From Leptodactylus fallax (lineage: Eukaryota; Chordata; Amphibia; Anura; Leptodactylidae): a stretch of DNA of 64,000 nt. The DNA lies in assembly GCA_947044405.1 (NCBI GenBank), contig CAMRHE010000063.1:4514501-4578500 (forward strand). Reading direction: 5' to 3'. Under the pieces are notes generated by a model that worked only from the letters and a program-made list of their open reading frames with translations, was not told the origin of the DNA and ran no database searches. The translations under genes were made by a program, and so were the position numbers. Positions 11,484-22,561 of the stretch are shown one piece after another (within the stretch, counting starts at the first letter, position 1; the number at the start of each line of letters is the position of its first letter).

Positions 11484-12441
11484 CCACTTCGGGACCTGCC
11501 CATTGGGTTTTATGTCCGGACAGTGGCTTCCTTGTTCTGCAAGGACGTACCGGTATGTCCTTGCAGTGTTAAGCAGCTGTATGAAATTGTGCAGCTGCTG
11601 AAACGGAGAACCGGCTATAACTACAGCCAGAGCTCCCCTAGAGAAGACAGGAAAGGTTTATTACTGTCCCTGCCTTCCCTGATAGCTGTGTACACAGCAC
11701 TCAATGAGCGCTGTATACACAGCTATGGGCGCCGCCATGATGTGGCTTCGCTCTGACCCGGCGGTCACGTGATCTGCCGGGATCAGAGTCTAATTAGAGC
11801 TGCTGGGTCCTAGAGGATCAGCCCTATAGTTATGGGCAGGGAGCTGTATTTTTCCTGCAACTGGGGCTAAATGTACCAGCCACAGTTACAGGGAAAATCA
11901 GCCCCCCCTCCCGAAAAAGAGTGATCAGATGTCCCCAAAGGTCTATTATGACCTTATGGAGACACAATGTAAAAAAAAAAATAAAAATAAAATGAATAGA
12001 AAAGTAAAAAAAAAAATTTAATAAAATAATTTAAAAAATAAATAGAAAAATACATCAATAACAGGCCCTTATTACAGGTTCTAGCCCCACTCCTGACGAC
12101 ACCATACAAAATAAAAATTACCGTAATGGAGAGGAAAAACTATTTTAAAAAGTTTTTTAGTAGCACTTTGTGCTATTAAATAAAAAAAAAGTAAAAGTGA
12201 AAAACAGACACGTTTTCCCTCATCTTTTGTTTATATTTTCCTGGATATAAAAAAAAATTAAAAAACATGCAAAAATAAAAACAACATAAAAATAACGCCC
12301 TATGTGTCACCGAAAAAAGACGCAGAAATTAGTTGAATAACACAAATGATAAAAATGTTATAGCCCTCAAAACCGCACATACAAAAAAAACCCAAAAATG
12401 TGTCTGGTCCTGAACCAGAAACTGGCCCGGTACTGAAGTGG
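11484..12441. mobile_element. TTAA-type (piggyBac-like) non-autonomous element
   Basis: TTAA at 11480-11483 and at 12442-12445 flanks a 958-bp insert whose ends are inverted: ccacttcgggacctgcc at the left and the complement of ccacttcagtaccgggcc at the right. TTAA duplication plus short inverted termini is typical of piggyBac-type transposition. There is no transposase; the 77-codon frame at 11523-11756 is not protein-like. Joining the flanks at one TTAA restores the mariner inverted repeat, which supports both boundaries. A diverged, inverted relative lies at 38640-39290. Confidence 0.8.
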
Positions 12442-12499
12442 TTAAGTGAAAAAAGCTATAACAAACCAACCTGGCCTTATGTGAAAAAGTAATTGCCCT

Positions 12500-13440
12500 C
12501 TAAACCTAATAACAGGTAGTGCCACACTTGGCGCCAACAACTGCGATTAAATGTTTGCGATAACTATGGAGGATTTTTGGCCCACTCTTTTCATAATTGT
12601 TTTCATTCAGCCACATTGGAGGGTTTTTGAGCAGGATCGGCTTGTTTAAGGTCACACCACAACATCTCAATCACATTGACTAGACCACTCCAAAACCTTC
12701 ATTTTGGGTTTTTTTCAGAGATTCAGAGGTAGGCTTGCTGGTGTCCTTCATCATTGTCCTGCTGCAGAACCCGAGTATGCTTGAGTTTAAGATCACAAAC
12801 TGATGGCCGGACATTTTCCTTCAGGATTTATTGGTAGAGAGCAGAATTCATGGTTCCATCAATTACAGGAAGTCTTCCAGGTCCTAAAGCAGCAAAGCAT
12901 CTCCAGACTATCACTACCACCACCATGTTTGCCTCTTGGTATGATGTTCTTTTTCTAAAATGCTGTGTTAGCTTTACACCAGATGTAATGGTATGCACAT
13001 CTTCCAAAGTTCCACTTTTGTTTCATCAGTCCATAGAATATTTTCCAAAAAATCTTAATGATTATGAAGATGTTTTTTGGTCTCGCCTTAGAACTCTCCT
13101 ACCATTTTTGCCCAATCTCTTATTGTTGAATCATGAACACTGACCATAACTGAGGCAAGTAATGCTTTAGATGTTGCTCTGGGTTCTTTAGTGACCTTCT
13201 GGATGAGTCGTTGATGAGCTCTTGGAGTTCATTTGGTAGGCCGGCCACTCCTGGGAAGCTTCACCACTGTTCCATGTTTTCTCCATTTTTGGATAATGTC
13301 AGTGTGGTTCGCCACAAAGTCTTAGAAATGTCTTTGTAACGTTTTCCAGTCTGATAGATCACCAATTTCTTCAGATCAGGACATAATGTGTTGATTTTTG
13401 AGATCTTTTAGCCTACTTCATGTTGTCAGACAGGTTCTAT
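12500..13440 (-). pseudogene. Tc1/mariner transposase, heavily decayed
   Basis: Reading the minus strand from about 13440 with stops and shifts gives first a helix-turn-helix-like part (GKRYKDISKTL). Further on come a stretch resembling the catalytic core (DGTMNSALYQ, KENVRPSVCDLKLK, VLQQDNDEGH with the second catalytic Asp) and KMKVLEWSSQ, before a C-terminal part ending near 12500. The order and spacing match Tc1-type DDE transposases of about 340 residues. Multiple stops and shifts make it certainly inactive. The plus-strand frame at 12850-13143 is its antisense shadow. Confidence 0.75.
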
Positions 13441-13443
13441 TTA

Positions 13444-13755
13444 AAAGGGTTATCTGGTTTCTAACTTTAATGACCTATGCTTAGGATTGACTATCAATAT
13501 TAGATCTGCAGGGGCCTGACAACCAGGACCTACTCAGAGCAGCGGGACCAAGACAACGCTGCTCGTGGTATTGTTTACATAACGTGAGTCGTGTTGCTCA
13601 CTCACCATACAAGCTGTAGTGGTGAGAATGGGTACTGCAGCGCTATCCCATTGAAAGCTATGGGACAGAGCTGCAATACCTACACTGACTACTACAGTTT
13701 GTACTGCGAATGAGCAAGGAGAGGACATCAATGTTAGAAACACGATAACACTTTG
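13444..13755. mobile_element. MITE nested in the mariner element
   Basis: The ends aaagggttatctggtttctaac (13444 onward) and gttagaaacacgataacactt (near 13735-13755) are inverted with about four mismatches. The inside has the usual gcagggg, gaatgggtactgcagc and complementary words. It lies just upstream of the dead transposase and is absent from the opposite inverted repeat, so it arrived later. Confidence 0.65.
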
Positions 13756-14064
13756 ATTTTTTTGATTCTACAACTCTGGCAGTGACCAAGCCTGGGTGTA
13801 GCTAGTGAAATTGAACTTTCCAAAAAATGTGGTTGATAACATGTAATTCATGGAGGGGGCAATTGCTTTTTCACATAGGGCCAAGTTGTTTGGGATAACT
13901 TTTTTTCCCTTAATAAATGAAATCATCATTTAAAAACTGATTTAGTGTCTGATATTCACATTTGTTGGATAATCTGAAACATTTCAGTGAGACAAATGTG
14001 CAGATACTGTGCAGAATGTGCAGAAATCTGTAAGGGGGCAAATACTTTTTCACAGCACTGTGGG

Positions 14065-14764
14065 TTTAGAAAAGGCACAAACACTAATGTTATGGTATCA
14101 TACCCTAGAAGTTCTCCACAAGTTGTTTCCCAAGACACCAGATATCTATTTGTGCTGTGGTTCTCCCGGAGGATTTGTATTTCATATTTTCTGGACATGC
14201 CCCCTTATTAAGACATTTTGGGCCTGCTTCTCAGAGAACTTTTTAGTAAAGACTTCCCTTTGTCACCAGAATTATATCTCCTCACCCTCCTTCCCAAAGC
14301 TCTGGGGAAGAAGACTGCCAGGCTGCTCCTCCATATACTGACAGCAGTGAAATGTCTTACTGCTTTATTTTGGAAGAAGGTGGCCTCTCCAACTCGATTA
14401 GATCTTTACTCTAGGATAAAGGACATGCTCTCCATGGAATCTCTTACAACTACTATCCATGGGACTGACCACTGATAACTTCTTGGCAGTCTGGACTACC
14501 TGGGACCAATACACTATAATGGACTGATCCCCCTCATTGGTGGGTTTTTTTTTGTGTGGACTATTGCAGTGGTCCAACCCGTGATTATTGGATTAATTGT
14601 AGTTATTTTCTTATTTCTTCTTCGTCTTTGTTCTATCTGCCCCCCATCCCTTCCCCTAATCTACTTGGTTTTTCCTATCACTATTACACTTCTCCTATAC
14701 CTGCCCTTTCCCTTCTGGACCTTTGTTTATATAATGTTATTGAAAAATTAATTAAAAATAAAGT
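14065..14764 (+). pseudogene. L1-like ORF2 3' end fragment
   Basis: Plus-strand frames read like the C-terminal part of an L1-clade ORF2 protein: HTLEVLHKLFPKTPDIYLCC, then a C, H, C cluster in FHIFWTCPLIKTFW. After a frame change, LLLHILTAVKCLTALFWKK follows, with LDLYSRIKDMLSMESLTT near the stop at about 14473. About 290 bp of 3' UTR follow, ending in an A-rich tail with aataaa (14757-14762). The piece is 5'-truncated, beginning almost at the mariner boundary. Its C-terminal motif order parallels the minus-strand L1 copy at 23216-23953, but the sequence is more decayed. Confidence 0.7.
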
Positions 14765-14765
14765 T

Positions 14766-15125
14766 TAACCCCTTTCCACCACAAGCATTTTTCGATTTTT
14801 GTTTTTGACTCCCCTTCTGATTTTCGTCTTCCAAACCCTATAACTAAATTGTTATTTTTCCATTCACAGTGCCATATGAGGGCTTAATGTTTACTGGACA
14901 ATATGTATGTTGTAATGGTACCATTTAATATTCTGTACAATGTACTGTGAAGCAGGAAAAAAATTCAGAATGGGGTGGAATTGTAGAAAAACTGCATTAA
15001 ATTTGAGATAAAATTTTCTTGATAAGTGGACATAAGTTTGCTGCAACAGGTGGGACATCAAAGGGGACATAGCTTAAATGTGACAAATTGGACAAAAATT
15101 TTAATGTAAAATTCTGGCCCAAAGC
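14766..15125. mobile_element. Left end of a TTAA-type MITE, truncated
   Basis: TTAA at 14766-14769 is followed by cccctttccaccacaagcat, tttttcgatttttg and ccatatgagggcttaatg. This is a frequent amphibian non-autonomous element start. No matching right terminus is seen, so the right boundary is approximate. Confidence 0.45.
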
Positions 15126-15738
15126 AAGCCAATTAATAGGTGGTATAAGCTTAGCATAGACAGTCTAAAGGTGCACCAGATTTATCATCCAGCCACTGTG
15201 ATGAGTCTTGCACATTTTTTAGACTTAGAGCCCATTTGTACTTTGGAAGATGAAGAGGAATTTGAGGCGGACATGCAGGGCAGAATGCCGGGAAGCAGAA
15301 CATTACGTCTGAAGAAAAGAGCTAGACTCTTGAAAGCTTACTATCAAATACTGTATACTCAGCCTCTAAAAGGTATCGCCTGATTTCTTCACTCTTCCGA
15401 AGAACATTGGCATTTTCGTGCGGCTTTCTGACTAGACCCAGATGAATGAGTCAAGTCAGCAGGGAGTCTCAAACGATATCCGCAGCAAGATCGAGCAGGA
15501 TGATTATTTTTTCAGCGTCCTGCTCTGAACTCTCACTCCCATTGAATAGAATGGGAGACAGAATCATGGTGGAATCTGACACTGATTTTGGAGCGGAATC
15601 CACCTCAAGATCAGCAGCAGATTACGCTATGTGAATGGACCCTAAGTGTACGCTGTGTAACTATTAGTAAATGTGGGCCATTATATCTAGATGATTGTGA
15701 ATAGGAAAATATTTAAGGCATGTTTTTGCATTGTTCCA
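15126..15738. other. Unannotated stretch with a MITE-like right part
   Basis: No gene is supported. Positions about 15545-15650 (cccattgaatagaatggg, ggcggaatccacctc-like text, ctatgtgaatggacccta) resemble the inside and right end of the family seen at 58665-58850. The left boundary is not visible. Confidence 0.35.
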
Positions 15739-15810
15739 TGATTAAAAAAAAAAAAAAAAAATGTTTATAGAAATAAAAAAAAAAAAAAAAACCCCAAGGC
15801 CCCCCCCCCC

Positions 15811-15866
<56 letters not shown>
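15739..15866. repeat. Poly-A tracts followed by an uninterrupted 54-base C run
   Basis: Two A runs of about 17-18 bases lead into a C-rich tract with a pure run of 54 cytosines at 15813-15866. A frame crossing it gives polyproline and is meaningless. Homopolymers of this length are difficult to sequence, so the true length is uncertain. The complementary strand is a G run able to form G-quadruplexes. Confidence 0.9.
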
Positions 15867-15889
15867 ATTTGAGTCTTCTATTCTTCCCC

Positions 15890-16334
15890 AGGATGCCTAT
15901 TCTAATATCAGGAATCTATATATCTAAGCTCCCACTTCTTCACCCAGCAGTCATCATTGTAGTCTGTACAGTGCTGCCAGGAGAGATTTTTACGGCATCT
16001 GCATTTGCCACATGGCTGTTGCTTTAAGGTTGCTGACTGGCTGTTGAGCCAGTCAGTGGTTTTGAGATGCAGAGGAAACCAGGGCTGTACTTTAAATACC
16101 CCACCAATCCAGGGCTTAGGAGGGGTATTTAAAACTGGCTCTGACACTTATTACCTGCCTGTGATTGTGCTAGTTTTCTAGACTCTGTTTTCTCAGAACT
16201 TACTCCCAGTATCTTTCCCTGTTTTATACCGATTCTCTGATTTTGGATTGACCTGGTTAACCCCTTCCTGCTGATTTTGGCTTTATCTGTGTCCTCTTGG
16301 ACTCTACTGTGGCCTGGACTTCTGATATTCCTCT
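15890..16334. repeat. Probable dispersed-repeat sequence
   Basis: The style of this stretch (tatttaaaactggctctgac, then a chain of ctgttttctcag, gattctctgattttgg and cctcttggactct words) resembles a frequent amphibian retroelement leader or LTR-like repeat. No boundaries or target duplication are visible. It abuts the L1-like fragment at 16335. Confidence 0.3.
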
Positions 16335-17125
16335 TAGCGGCCAATGGTTCAATACAGAGAGTGAATATAAAGGGGGAAAGAGGGCAGCCCTGACTCCTCC
16401 CATTATGGATGGGGAAGGGGGCCAAAGAGGCGTGAGGGAGATTTACCACCGCTTTGGGCTGGGAATAGAAGGCCTGGATTGGGAAGGAAGGCACCCAAGA
16501 ACCCAAACCTCTCCACTGTAGTCAACATGAATAATCAGTCAAGGTGATCTAAAGCCTTTTCGGCATCCAGGCTCAGAAGAAGGGCATGGTGGAGTGATGG
16601 TTGACCACCTCTATCAAATCCAGAGTCTTTCTGGTGTTGTCACTCCCCTGACGGTGGGGGACAAAACCCAGCTGGTCCTTGTGGATAAGTAAGGAAAGCC
16701 AAGAATTCAGTCGATTGGCCAGGATTTTGGTGAAGAGCTTCAAGTTGATGTTCAGCAGGGCAATAGGGCGATAACTAAAACAGTCCTGTAGGTACCTATC
16801 CGGTTTAGAGACTATGGTAATATGTGAATGTAGCATGGATGAGGGGATCGGAGAGCCCGAGAGGAACAAATTAAATAGGTCCATGAGGTGGCCCAATAAT
16901 TCGCCTTCAAAGGTTGTGTAATAGAGATAGGTAAAGCTGTCAGGGTCTGGGGCCTTACCATTTGGGAATTCCTTCAGGACCTTCTCCAATTGCTCACCAG
17001 TGACAGGGGCATTAAGGGAGGACTGGGCATCCAACAGTAACCGTGGTAGATGACAGTCACGATGATAGTCCGTTAGTCGGGGGTGTGTATCGGCGGATGT
17101 GTTAAACATATTTTTAATATCTATA
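16335..17125 (-). pseudogene. L1-like ORF2 reverse transcriptase fragment
   Basis: A 178-codon minus frame (17109 to 16573) covers the front of an L1-clade RT: FPNGKAPDPDSFTYLYY, then FSYRPIALLNINLKLFTKIL and KDQLGFVPHRQGSDNTRK. After a frame break come motif A as SLDAEKALDHLD near 16570-16535 and motif B as NGRSQGCPLSPFIF at about 16418-16375. It ends at an IEPLA-like word. The YxDD motif, endonuclease and 3' end are all absent, so this is an internal piece. It differs strongly from the younger copy at 23216-26832 and belongs to another, older subfamily. Confidence 0.8.
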
Positions 17126-17361
17126 TTTAAAAATAAAAAAAAATCCTAAGAATCTTGCAAATTCAACTAAGCCTAAAACATTCTATGACTTCCTGTTTCC
17201 TATAGAAGGACCATAGGTCATAAATATAATGGACTGGAGCAGACTCTTGTATGGGAGAGTTTTCTAGGCATGGTCTGTGACCTGTGCAGAGGTCATTGCA
17301 CGGCAGATGCAGTAGCTAAGCTGTAAAATCCAATATTGTGACTGGTGGATTCTGTGTCTTA
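17126..17361. other. Unannotated stretch
   Basis: No gene or repeat boundary is recognised between the RT fragment and the MITE that follows. Confidence 0.4.
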
Positions 17362-17582
17362 GGCCCGGTTCACATCTGCGTTCGGGTTTCCGTTCGGGGG
17401 AGTCCACTTGGGGACCCCCGAACGGAAACCTATACGCATAAAAAAGCGGTTTACCTGGGAAACCCACGGACCCCATAGACTATAATGAGGTCCGTGTGGT
17501 TTCCGCACGAAACATGTGGAGAGAAAAGTGCTGCAAGCGCACCCCCTGAACAGAAACCCGAATGCAGATATGAACCGGGCCT
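17362..17582. mobile_element. MITE with 30-bp terminal inverted repeats
   Basis: The left end aggcccggttcacatctgcg, continuing ttcgggtttc, is matched at the right by gaaacccgaatgcagatatg, continuing aaccgggcct: about 28 of 30 positions pair. A smaller internal palindrome (ccgttcgggg and ccccgaacgg) lies near the left. The ccccattgactataatggg-type core occurs in related elements at 54935-55156 and 60155-60340. It is non-autonomous and probably hAT-like, but the class is uncertain. Confidence 0.8.
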
Positions 17583-18841
17583 TACCTACATCTACATGAT
17601 CTCTGTGATCATCAGTATGCTGTAAGTGAGGGGACTGCTGCAAAAACAAAATCTACAGAAAACAGGATGTTTCAGCATATTATATGTCCTAGTGGGCAAA
17701 GTCAGAACTGCAGGATTTTTAGGATTTTTTTTAATATACATATTAGCATGGGAAAAATGTAAAAACCTCACCAAAAATTCTTTAAAAATATTTTTAACAT
17801 AAAACTTGTTTAAAAACAATACGTTATTATGTGGCAAAACATTGCCTTTAAATGTCTGCTGTTCTGTACACTAAATGCATCCAGACATAATCACATCTAT
17901 TGTTCTATAGACTGATTTCTCTCCGAGTTTGGGTTCTTGTTATTTACGACTTGACAGCCATATAACAGTACCACTTACTTTGTCCTGGCTGCAATTTTCA
18001 TTATCTAGTCATATTATTATGTGTACAGTAAGGCGACTTCACCGGCTCATGCTAGTACATGCTATTCTCAGTATCTGCAATTATTCTGTGTCTTGTACTT
18101 ATTGAAAGAGTTTAAAGTGGAAGGAATTGTATTATCCACAGTCCAGTAGCTATGACATGTCCCTGGAAATTGTATTTCAATATGTGTTTAAGCGTTATTT
18201 GCATGATTACACCGTAGAATCATATATTTTAGGATGATAGACTTGGCCTATCGTATAATCGTATATGTCATCTAATTAACCCTAAATTTTATGCATCTTC
18301 TATATTGCGTGTCGCATGTTCATGGTTTGTGATCAATATTCTCTATCAGAATTTATATTATAGAAAAATCTGATTAATAATGCGGAAAAGATGGAGAATG
18401 GTCTGACGTGCAGTGTGGCAGTTCGTCGCCCATTACCTATCAGTAGGGGTGAATCAAGAAGGGTGGACAAAAATTTGAAGTGTACACCCTCCCATATACA
18501 AGTGGCATTATGCATATATAACTCCTGCTGGGCTTATTAATTAGATAATTGTTGGTAGGCCCTGAAGATGTCAACAGGGCCTAACATTATTCTAATGTGT
18601 ATAAGGGCAGAGGCCACAATGTAAAATATGTAATGGGGCCCCCACTTATTATGTGCTATGTATAATACTGGTGTCTTCTTATGTGTAGGGAGGCCAATGG
18701 GTCCCCTGAGGTTTCTGGGCCCAGTAGTGACTGCTACCTATGCACCCTCCATAGCTACTCCTCTGCTTATGGTATCTGCTGGGGGTGCCATGGTCTGGTG
18801 TGTTGAACTTCAACACTTTTGATCTTTTTTTCACCCAAGAG
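17583..18841. other. Unannotated, mostly unique stretch
   Basis: No gene is supported. Positions about 17870-18100 look unique and not decayed. Positions about 18600-18740 carry ggggcccccacttattatgtg-style text reminiscent of the minisatellite family found elsewhere in the window. Confidence 0.35.
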
Positions 18842-19244
18842 TTAAAGGGAACGTGTCACCAGAAAATGATCTCTTTTTAAAACCAAGTTTTCACATTAAA
18901 CACATTTTTAAAGAATTTTCCATGTAACAATCTATAGTTTAAAAAAGTACTATATCCTGCAATTTTCACCCTGATCACTAAGCCTAATAATATACAGACA
19001 CCTGACAATTCTGTAGGGGTTTTCTTTGCAGCAGGTGCCTTATTTCCTTTACAGACAGGATTACAATAGAAGATAACAACTGTATAGATAACACTACCGA
19101 CCCACCATTGCATCCACTAATGACAATAGATGATGTCACAGCTTATTTATCCCCCCTCCCTGCTGTTCTCGCTATTGCTGGAAACACTGATCCGTAAATG
19201 AATGAGAGCTCAGCTGATAGTGGGACTGATACTCCTGTGGATCT
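18842..19244. mobile_element. MITE-like block, left terminus only
   Basis: It begins gttaaagggaacgtgtcacc, a start shared in style with the elements at 8368 and 19245, and runs to the next element without a visible inverted right end. A truncated member is the best explanation. The 78-codon minus frame inside is not protein-like. Confidence 0.45.
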
Positions 19245-19530
19245 TAAAGGGAGTGTGTCACCTGACCTCAGCATATTAACCCAGATAGGTTAAGGTCATC
19301 CAAATTAAATAGTGTTTTCCCCTTGTGAATTGGTAACTCTGTTGCCAGGATAGCGCAGTTTTGTCAATATGAAAAGGAGCTCTTTGGGCAACGAGGGCGC
19401 TGCCATTGCTCCAAAGAACTCATTTGCATATTGATAAAACAGTAATTTCTCTGCAATGGAGGCAGCGATTCACTGACTGATTCAGGTGACCCTAACCTAT
19501 CTATCTGCGGGGCTGAGTTCATATAAAGAC
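19245..19530. mobile_element. Palindromic MITE (ttaaagggagtgtgtcacctg type)
   Basis: The left arm ttaaagggagtgtgtcacct, then cagcatattaacccagatag, pairs with the right arm tcaggtgaccctaacctatc, then ctgcggggctgag. A central inverted pair (aaaaggagctctttgggc, ctccaaagaactcattt) lies near 19373-19425. It is non-coding. Confidence 0.6.
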
Positions 19531-19539
19531 CCTTTGGAA

Positions 19540-20040
19540 ATGAGAGCCCCGTGCAGCTGTCTAGTTTGCCACCCCTTAAAACCATCTCTGAACATATGGA
19601 CACAAAGCTGCCTAGAGTTCTGCATAATGTGCAAGCCTTGCCCCTCTCTCGCAGCGGCATCGAAAAGTCTAGAACCATGTGCTCTGTTGTTTGCCCTTCC
19701 AGAACTGCTTCAGCGCAACGTCTGACATTGATTATTATTGCTACAGTCTTAAAACTAAGCAGCCCATCTCGAGAAGGAGCAGTGACAGTCAGCAGGGCAG
19801 TGTCATGTTAGGATAGACAAAGCTCTCTTCTTAATCTCTTGGCAAAAATCTATTTTTGGAGACACCCAGATAATGAGAACAGGGGAGAGTGACAGCTGGC
19901 AGGGACGCATGGCCAGGACAAACATTGCAGCATTCCCTGCGACCTCCAGATAATCCAACAAACAGACAGATTGCCACAGGCTTCCCTGGGACCATGATAT
20001 ATGTCTGTCAGCTTCACACCCACCTTCCTCCACTAGAGGA
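19540..20040. other. Unique island, possible conserved non-coding element
   Basis: This is repeat-free, balanced-composition sequence with overlapping short frames on both strands (19364-19678 -, 19486-19725 +, 19551-19811 +, 19803-20033 -). None has a domain. Candidate regulatory or unannotated exon sequence cannot be told apart by eye. Confidence 0.25.
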
Positions 20041-20269
20041 GTCTTAGAATTATGGCCGTCTTAGCCTGCTACTGCTGCGGCTGGAACTGTCTTATTCCAA
20101 AGTACAGTAATACCGAAGTGTGTGCCAGGCTGTGCCATCGACAGCTTGTAAGAGAAACCAAAGCCTGTTATCCGCCATAAAATATTACTCCATGTAATAA
20201 GGTCTGCATTGAGTAAATGATACAAAATGTGCCATTCTAATACATCACACGGAGTAAGTTTTTAATATT

Positions 20270-20485
20270 TAAAGCGGTGGCACAATGTTAAAAAAAAATC
20301 CATAACTACATTTTTTTCCAACAACAGCGCCACACTCGTCTATGGGTTGTATGTGCTATTGCAATTCATTATCATTCACTTTAATGGAGCTGGAATACCA
20401 CATACAACCTGAGGACATTTGTGGCACTGTTTCTGGAATAAAGTAGTAAGATTTTTCTAATCCTATACAACGCTTTATAGAAAAT
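20270..20485. mobile_element. MITE-like repeat (acagcgccacactcgtctat type)
   Basis: The words caacagcgccacactcgtct, gggttgtatgtgctattgca and a partly inverted right half (ccacatacaacctgagg, tttgtggcactgtttctgg) form an imperfect palindrome. A relative occurs at 33635-33790. Confidence 0.55.
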
Positions 20486-20735
20486 ATATTAGTTACAGTG
20501 AAGTAAAGGGGTTACCCTGGAAAAATAAAATTTCCCTAGTAGCAGGGGCCGTCATAAACAAAAAACATGGTTATACTCATCTTGCTCCTTTGTGGCTCCG
20601 GCTCTCCTCATTGGCCCATGTTGCAAACACAGCAGGATGACATCACAACTAAAATTTGTTGTTTGTTCAGTAATGGTAAGTTGTCTACCATTAACACATC
20701 TTCACACCGCTATCACTACCACCATCTCATACTAT

Positions 20736-21125
20736 ACAACTATCACCACTACATACCACTACCGCATACAACTACCACATGGCATTACCACCACTTTATA
20801 TCACTATATCACATATCATACCAGTACCACCGCCATATACTATTCTATTACTACCCACACTACATACTGTTCCATAGTACTCACACATACCACACCACTA
20901 CTACCACCTTGATATTATACAACTATCACCACTACATACCAGTACCGCATACAACTACCACATGGCATTACCACCACTTTATATCACTATATCACTATAC
21001 CAGTACCACCGCCATATACTATTCTATTACTACCAACACTACATACTGTTCCATAGTACTCACACATACCACACCACTACTACCACCTCAATACTATACA
21101 ACTATTACCACTAGATACTGCTACT
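20736..21125 (+). repeat. CAY-rich tandem array, unit about 180 bp
   Basis: A low-complexity stretch built of ACC, ACT and CAT words contains a higher-order unit. The start acaactatcaccactacata occurs near 20736 and 20919, and a variant near 21098, giving spacings of about 183 and 179. Each unit repeats a block ending in ccatagtactcacacatacc. The long plus frame (233 codons, 20567-21268) rich in Thr, His and Tyr comes from this composition and is not a gene. Confidence 0.8.
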
Positions 21126-21425
21126 ACATATACAACCACCCAGGGGTGGATTTGGCATTTCTTGGACCCCAAGCAAGGTGTACTGCCCTCTTAGTGGTCC
21201 CCCCACTTAATGTAAGGCTCTGGCTTCAGAAGTTGCTACATGTTACAACCAGTATCAGGATGCCATGAGCAGGAGCACGTTGGTCTGTAGAGGAGGAGCC
21301 AAGAGCAAGGAGAGGTGAGAATTATTTGATATTGGGCCCACCAGAGTATCATCTTGTACTTTGGTGGACCAGTCCGACACTGATGGTGGGTAATACCACC
21401 CCTGCAGCCATCATGTACCACTGCC
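21126..21425. repeat. Dispersed repeat block between two CAY-rich stretches
   Basis: This complex-sequence segment (tggatttggcatttcttgga to gaccagtccgacactgatgg) separates two parts of the CAY-rich tract. It resembles a frequent amphibian repeat containing ttgggcccaccagagtatca. It probably inserted into a once continuous array. Confidence 0.45.
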
Positions 21426-21725
21426 TCATACCAAACAGCTACCTTCACTACATATTATCACCACTATTACCACATACCACACCAGTACTCCTGCCATATA
21501 CCACCAACACATACCACTATTACACACATCATACCACTACCACCACCGCCACAAACCATATCATTATCACCACCGCTACATGCTGTAGCAGCACCAGCAT
21601 CACATACCAGAGCATATACCAATTTTACCTTCACATACCACCAATGGACACCATACCATCTCCACCACCACTAGGCACCATACCACTAACACCATCACAT
21701 ACCGTAACACTATCTCCACCATATC
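21426..21725 (+). repeat. CAY-rich low-complexity tract, second part
   Basis: Irregular repeats of taccac, caccac and catacc continue, without the clear 180-bp order of the first part. Frames across it are artefacts. Confidence 0.65.
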
Positions 21726-22561
21726 GGTATGATGTACTGTGGAATACTGGATTTGTTGTCTGCCAAGTGGGGCTTGTCCAAAGACCATAAAGAAGTTATA
21801 GCATGAAGACAACCCCATGCCATATGTGCAGTTAGGGCTATAGACATCATAGAGCAGAGAATCACCTACTCAGGACCACCACTCTATTAGACACAAAGAA
21901 GACCTTGGGACAAATCGGGTGCCACATTTTGAGGGATGGACTAGTTGTAGAGCATTTTCTCGACTTGCTGATCATCAAGGAACTGCATTGATAATAGATT
22001 TTAATACATCATACCCATTTTGTGGCAGCCTGTAGTCTGTGTGGATCAAATGTGAAATATCTAAGTAGAAAACTATTCTGACTATACATAAGGGGAATGG
22101 AAATTGAACTTGTCTTATCCTTGTCATGTCTTTGTTATATCTTGCAAAAAGAAATGATAAAAAAAATCAAAACATTTTTTTTTTTTAAAAGTGTTTCAGG
22201 GTGGACGGATTCCATATTCCTGTCTCCTCGGCATCCTGTGTAATGGTGTGATAACGCTAGATTTGTTTACATTGTATTCTAATTTAGAAGTCTTTATCTG
22301 CCATTTTTTCTGCGCTGACAGACACGTCGCCTTATAAATAAAGCATAAACTGATTTCCATTATTCATGTTTCCTGTGTTTTCTGGGACCATATATTTCTG
22401 TACTTTACATGTCCTTCTTTCCCAGTGATGAAACCTGCACTCACAATTAATAATAATGGTGCAATGGAATATAATGGTGTCTCTCGTCAAGGCGCAGATA
22501 ATAATTTGTTGAGTGCATTGACAGATACAGATGAGCAATTTGGGCTCTTGGGTTACAAAGC
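21726..22561. other. Unannotated stretch; 22200-22560 looks unique
   Basis: No gene is supported. Positions about 22240-22560 are repeat-free, with words such as gcataaactgatttccattattcatg and cacaattaataataatgg, and could be a conserved non-coding element. The opposed frames at 22332-22538 (-) and 22425-22655 (+) have no domain. Confidence 0.3.

Larger units (their letters stand above)
11347..14060 (-). mobile_element. Tc1/mariner transposon with long inverted repeats, carrying nested insertions
   Basis: The outer ends cagtactgt (11347) and acagcactg (ending 14060) are inverted, with TA just outside the left end. The inverted repeats are roughly 200 bp: ccccttacagattt, attataaaacaaat, aatttatta, and ccttatgtgaaaaagtaattgcc near 12473-12495 all have reversed counterparts between 13855 and 14060. 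The left inverted repeat is interrupted by a TTAA element (11484-12441). A separate MITE (13444-13755) lies beside the start of the transposase gene. Removing both leaves about 1.4 kb, a normal length for this group. Confidence 0.85.

Noticed and set aside
15761..16027. 88-codon frame with polyproline
   Set aside because: Created by the 54-base C run.
20567..21268. 233-codon plus-strand frame rich in Thr, His and Tyr
   Set aside because: It follows the CAY tandem composition, shifts with the repeat and has no domain or plausible start context.
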